Below, piece after piece: positions 6,946 through 7,119 of a stretch of 7,119 bases of DNA; positions within the stretch are counted from its first letter, which is position 1, and each line of letters begins with the position of its first letter. The notes beneath the pieces are model-generated. The model saw nothing but the letters and a program-made list of their open reading frames with translations. It ran no database searches and was not told where the DNA came from. Source of the DNA: Desulfobia sp. Its GTDB lineage: Bacteria; Desulfobacterota; Desulfobulbia; Desulfobulbales; SURF-16. The stretch lies in the NCBI GenBank assembly GCA_030608985.1, contig JAUWDC010000053.1, positions 1 through 7,119 on the forward strand, read 5' to 3'. Position numbers and translations under genes: made by a program.

Positions 6946-7117
6946 TTTCAATCGCGGATTTTGGGTTATTATTGGCAGCAAAATAAAAGAAAAACCCAAG
7001 CAAAGTAATACTGATAATCGTTAGAATACTTTTTGTTGGAAAATTTTGTCTTGAGCCAGAAGGCTTTTCATTATGAAGGATTTCGTGGCCATCCTCCCAA
7101 TAAAAAACATTATTACA
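6941..7117 (-). pseudogene. Partial membrane protein frame apparently interrupted by the IS
   Basis: A minus-strand frame enters from the right edge and stays open for 58 codons until TAA at 6943-6941. It contains YWEDGHEILHNEKPSGSRQN, then a clear membrane segment SILTIISITLLGFFFYFAAN, then NNPKSAIEI. The last eight or nine codons lie inside the right end of the IS, so the natural C-terminus is probably missing and the stop is supplied by the IS. The layout (hydrophilic part, then one helix) suggests a single-pass membrane protein, or the first helix of a larger one. I do not recognise the family. The start is outside the window. It could be chance, but the length without a stop and the coherent hydrophobic block argue for real coding origin. 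Confidence 0.42.
6946..6965 (-). repeat. Right terminal inverted repeat of the IS
   Basis: Read on the minus strand it is CCCAAAATCCGCGATTGAAA, matching the left end at 17 of 20 positions with the same TCCGCGATT core. The three differences are two adjacent bases after CCCAA and one base after the core. Confidence 0.72.
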
Positions 7118-7119
7118 AT

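Larger units (their letters stand above)
5384..6965 (+). mobile_element. IS1380-family insertion sequence, apparently complete
   Basis: About 1582 bp, bounded by inverted repeats at 5384-5403 and 6946-6965 and carrying one intact transposase gene. Size, the single long ORF and the transposase motifs fit the IS1380 family, which usually makes 4-5 bp target duplications. None is visible here: TCCAG flanks the left end and TTATT the right. The element may have lost its duplication by recombination or an adjacent deletion, or my ends may be slightly off. It lies between the tRNA terminator and an interrupted-looking minus-strand frame. Confidence 0.75.

Overview
The window looks like ordinary chromosome from a Gram-negative bacterium of moderate GC content. 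Desulfobacterota (the former Deltaproteobacteria) is my best guess, from the style of the GroEL C-terminus, the tRNA and the transposase, but nothing here proves the lineage. No previously undescribed multi-gene system is visible. The unusual material is non-coding or mobile DNA in the right-hand third.

Left block (1-1541, minus strand). An AI-2E family membrane permease is followed by a small three-helix membrane protein through a TGATG stop/start overlap. About 40 bases later an ATG begins what looks like the N-terminal membrane anchor of a sensor-type protein that runs off the left edge. The three probably form one operon. A 158-base divergent intergenic region (1542-1699) separates this block from ilvE on the plus strand. 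It holds promoter-like boxes and an inverted repeat in the ilvE leader.

Central block (1700-4945, plus strand). A complete branched-chain aminotransferase gene (ilvE) ends at a strong intrinsic terminator. It is followed by the heat-shock chaperonin operon groES-groEL, with good ribosome binding sites and a 22-base gap. No CIRCE operator is visible. An unrelated dyad lies in the leader.

Right block (4946-7119). Ten bases after the groEL stop begins a 153-bp palindrome-rich element (4956-5108). It has GTAACT-type inverted ends and is flanked by a near-direct repeat (CCCGTTAC / CCCGTTGT), as expected of a small non-autonomous transposable element with IS66-like ends. Its right 108 bases fold into one long, almost continuous hairpin. 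Next come a consensus-like promoter, a CAT-anticodon tRNA (most likely elongator Met) with encoded CCA, and an intrinsic terminator. A complete IS1380-type insertion sequence follows (about 5384-6965) with one intact DDE transposase and 17/20-matching terminal inverted repeats, but no visible target duplication. On its right, a minus-strand reading frame with one membrane helix comes in from the window edge and stops just inside the IS end. A short open frame on the left side of the IS may be the other piece of the same broken gene.

The aminotransferase, chaperonins and tRNA are housekeeping genes with separate transcription signals. The two mobile elements sit in the spacers on either side of the tRNA transcription unit.
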